64,000 nt of DNA from CALMEC01 sp963777565 (GTDB lineage: Bacteria > Actinomycetota > Thermoleophilia > Miltoncostaeales > Miltoncostaeaceae). The position numbers and the translations under genes were made by a program. A model generated the notes under the pieces. It did no database searches. It saw only the letters and a program-made list of their open reading frames with translations, and was not told where the DNA came from. The stretch lies in assembly GCA_963777565.1 (NCBI GenBank), contig CAVZQZ010000009.1, positions 496,001 to 560,000 of the forward strand. Direction: 5' to 3'. Positions 62,045 through 64,000 of this stretch are shown here, piece after piece (within the stretch, counting starts at the first letter, position 1; each line of letters opens with the position of its first letter).

Positions 62045-63034
62045 TGCCCGACGACGCCGACGCCTGCGCGAGATGCACCGGCAGATGGTGCGGAGCCGCA
62101 TCTTCGAGGAGACCCTTGGTCAGGTCTACATGGAGGGCAAGACGCCCGCCTTCGACATCGCCGCAGGACCGGTGCCCGGCGAGATGCACCTGTCCGCAGG
62201 GCAGGAGCCCGTGGCGGCCGGGGTGTGCGCCCACCTGCGACCCACCGACGCGATCACCGCGACCCACCGGCCCCACCACCAGGCGCTCGCCCACGGGGTG
62301 GACATGAAGATGATGGCCGCCGAGATCTTCGGCAAGGAGACCGGGCTCGGCCACGGCAAGGGCGGCCACATGCACCTGTTCTCGAAGGAACCCGCGTTCG
62401 GCTGCAGCGGCATCGTCGCGGAGGGAATCCCCACCGCGGTCGGCCACGCGCTGGCCTTCAAGAAGTTGGGCCGCGACGACATCGCGGTCGTCGTTCTTCG
62501 GCGAGGGCGCCGCCAACGCAGGGGGCGTTCCACGAGTCGCTGAACCTCGCTGCGCTCTGGGATCTGGGCGTGCGTGTTCGTCTGCGAGGACAACGCCTGG
62601 GCGATCAGCGTGCGCCAAGGAGACGTCGACCGCCATCGCCAACAACAGCGACCGCGCCGCCGCCTACGGGATCCCGGGTGTGCTCATCCCCGACAACGAT
62701 CCCGTCGCGATCTACGAGGCTGCCGGGGAGGCCGTCGCGCGGGCGCGCCGCGGGGCTGGACCGTCGCTTATCGAGGTCAAGACCGACCGCCTGCTCGGGC
62801 ACTTCGAGGGTGACCCACAGCTGTACCGAACCAAAGAGCAGATCGCGAGTCTCAAGGCGCGCGACGCGATCCGTCCGTTACGAGCGCACGCTCGCCGAGT
62901 CCGGCGTGCTCAGCGAGCAGGAGGCCGCCGAGGTCTGGGCCGCCTGCCGGACGGAGGTCGAGGAGGCGATCGAGTTCGCCCGCAGTTCGCCCGCGCCGGC
63001 CCCCGAGTCCGCCCTCGAGCACGTCTTCGCCTGA
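62044..63034 (+). CDS. acoA: TPP-dependent acetoin/2-oxo acid dehydrogenase E1 alpha, frameshifted
   Basis: GAGGAGG precedes ATG 62044. Conserved blocks: LREMHRQMVRSRIFEETLGQ, PGEMHLSAGQEPVAAGVCAH, ITATHRPHHQALAHGVDMKM, GLGHGKGGHMHLFSKEPAFG and GCSGIVAEGIPTAVGHALAF, then FFGEGAANAG (TPP/Mg motif) in a shifted frame, ANNSDRAAAYGIPGVLIPDN and SLIEVKTDRLLGHFEGDPQL. Indels lie near 62075, 62495, 62555, 62620 and 62880. The alpha subunits of pyruvate and branched-chain dehydrogenases are close relatives; acoX upstream favours acetoin. Confidence 0.75.
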
Positions 63035-63052
63035 CACGAAAGGACGGGAGAG

Positions 63053-64000
63053 ATGACGACAGCAGACGACCGACCGCCTGCTGACCACCTCGAAGGCGAT
63101 CTCCGAGGCGATCGGCCAGGAGATCGAGCGCGACGAGCGCGTGTTCGTGATGGGCGAGGACATCGGGATCTACGGCGGGATCTTCGGGGCCACCGAGGGG
63201 CTCCTGGCCAAGTACGGCCCCGAGCGGATCATGGACACCCCGATCTCGGAGACCGGCTTCATCGGCGCCGCGGTGGGCGCCGCCGTGTCGGGCATGCGCC
63301 CGATCGCGGAGCTGATGTTCGTGGACTTCTTCGGGGTCTGCATGGACCAGATCTACAACCACATGGCGAAGATCCACTACGAGTCCGGCGGCAACGCTGA
63401 CCGTCCCGATGGTGCTCACGACCGCCATCGGCGGCGGCTACGGCGACGCGCGCCCAGCACTCGCAGACGCTCTACGGGACGTTCGCCCACCTGCCCGGCA
63501 TGAAGATCGTGGTGCCCTCGACGCCCTACGACGCCAAGGGGCTGATGACCGCCGCGATCCGCGACGACAACCCCGTGCTCTACTTCTTCCACAAGGGCGT
63601 GATGGGGCTCGGCTGGATGACGCCCAACCCGCGCGCCACCGGGCCGGTGCCCGAGGAGCCGTACACCGTCCCGATCGGCAAGGCGGACGTGAAGCGCGAG
63701 GGCACGGACGTCACGATCGTGACCAGTCTCGCTGATGGTCCACCGGGCGCTCGACGCGGCCGAGGCGCTGGCGGCGGAGGGGGTCGATGCCGAGGTGATC
63801 GACCTTCGCAGCCTGGTGCCCCTCGACCGGGAGGCGATCGCCGAGTCGGTGCGCAAGACTCGCCGCCTGCTCGTCGTCGACGAGGACTACCGAGCTTCGG
63901 CATGAGTGGCGAGGTCATCACGACGGCGATCGAGGAGGCCTTCGACTACCTCGACGCCCCGCCCGCCCGGCTCGCCTTCCCGGACGTGCCGATCCCCTAC
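63053..64000 (+). CDS. acoB: TPP-dependent dehydrogenase E1 beta, frameshifted and truncated by window
   Basis: GGGAGAG precedes ATG 63053. LLTTSKAISEAIGQEIERDE, RVFVMGEDIGIYGGIFGATE, GLLAKYGPERIMDTPISETG and VDFFGVCMDQIYNHMAKIHY are in one series; after a shift near 63400 GMKIVVPSTPYDAKGLMTAA and VLYFFHKGVMGLGW follow; later EGVDAEVIDLRSLVPLDREA and SGEVITTAIEEAFDYLDAPP. Shifts near 63075, 63400, 63450, 63730 and 63890. The end of the gene is beyond 64000. Confidence 0.75.

Overview
The window is 64 kb of very GC-rich (about 70%) bacterial chromosome, densely packed with long same-strand gene runs joined by 4-nt ATGA/GTGA overlaps. Gene content points to a Gram-positive actinobacterium: group II truncated haemoglobin, LutABC, LytR-CpsA-Psr protein with a LytR_C tail, ECF sigma/RskA-type anti-sigma pair, long-form Hpf and a structured RNA between comF and hpf. 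A deep-branching lineage such as Thermoleophilia is my guess; no rRNA gene is present to settle it. The stretch looks like core chromosome, with one small toxin-antitoxin relic and no insertion sequence, phage, CRISPR array or tRNA gene seen.

Layout. 0-7 kb: arginine biosynthesis on the minus strand (argC-argJ, then a globin, a VOC protein and a VapBC relic, then argB-argD, then argG behind a plus-strand anti-sigma-type ATPase). 7-11 kb: pheST and a ferritin-like protein. 11-16 kb: a bioB-bioA-bioF-bioD operon whose frames are broken by many single-base indels. 16-18 kb: infC-rpmI-rplT-trmH. 18.5-20.9 kb: a flavin oxidase, the tmRNA gene ssrA with its terminator, and an HTH/Clp-N protein with a strong promoter. 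20.9-23.6 kb: lutABC (plus). 23.6-34 kb: membrane protein, smpB, RNase R-family nuclease, ctpA, ftsX, ftsE, prfB, secA, hpf (all minus). 34-35.2 kb: a structured RNA, comF and a 53-residue membrane peptide. 35-37 kb: calcium/proton exchanger and metallo-beta-lactamase-fold protein.

37-49 kb: mtnA, sugar-phosphate isomerase, nucleotidyltransferase, UDP-sugar dehydrogenase, LCP protein, M20 peptidase, MFS exporter, ArsR/SRPBCC pair with two operators and a repeated intergenic motif, glycosyltransferase and acetyltransferase; much of this fits cell-surface glycan assembly. 49-57 kb: birA, Bax-inhibitor-like protein, asparaginase, a winged-helix regulator, cysND diverging from the sirohaem genes (Met8-type and cobA), and nagA. 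57-60.7 kb: small zinc-motif protein, ECF sigma/anti-sigma pair, NAD(P)-binding DUF2867-type protein. 61-64 kb: acoX-acoA-acoB for a TPP-dependent acetoin/2-oxo acid dehydrogenase, again split by indels and running off the window.

Functional links: ssrA and smpB (ribosome rescue) lie 4 kb apart, with prfB, hpf, secA and an RNase R-family gene nearby, making a translation quality-control and secretion neighbourhood. The cys/sirohaem genes form a divergent sulfur-assimilation unit. The most interesting items are the structured RNA between comF and hpf, the unusual tmRNA and its neighbouring Clp-N regulator, the VapBC relic with a perfect 25-bp operator, and several non-standard start codons. 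Indel clusters (10.9-15.7 kb and 61.5-64 kb) look more like local sequence error than true decay.
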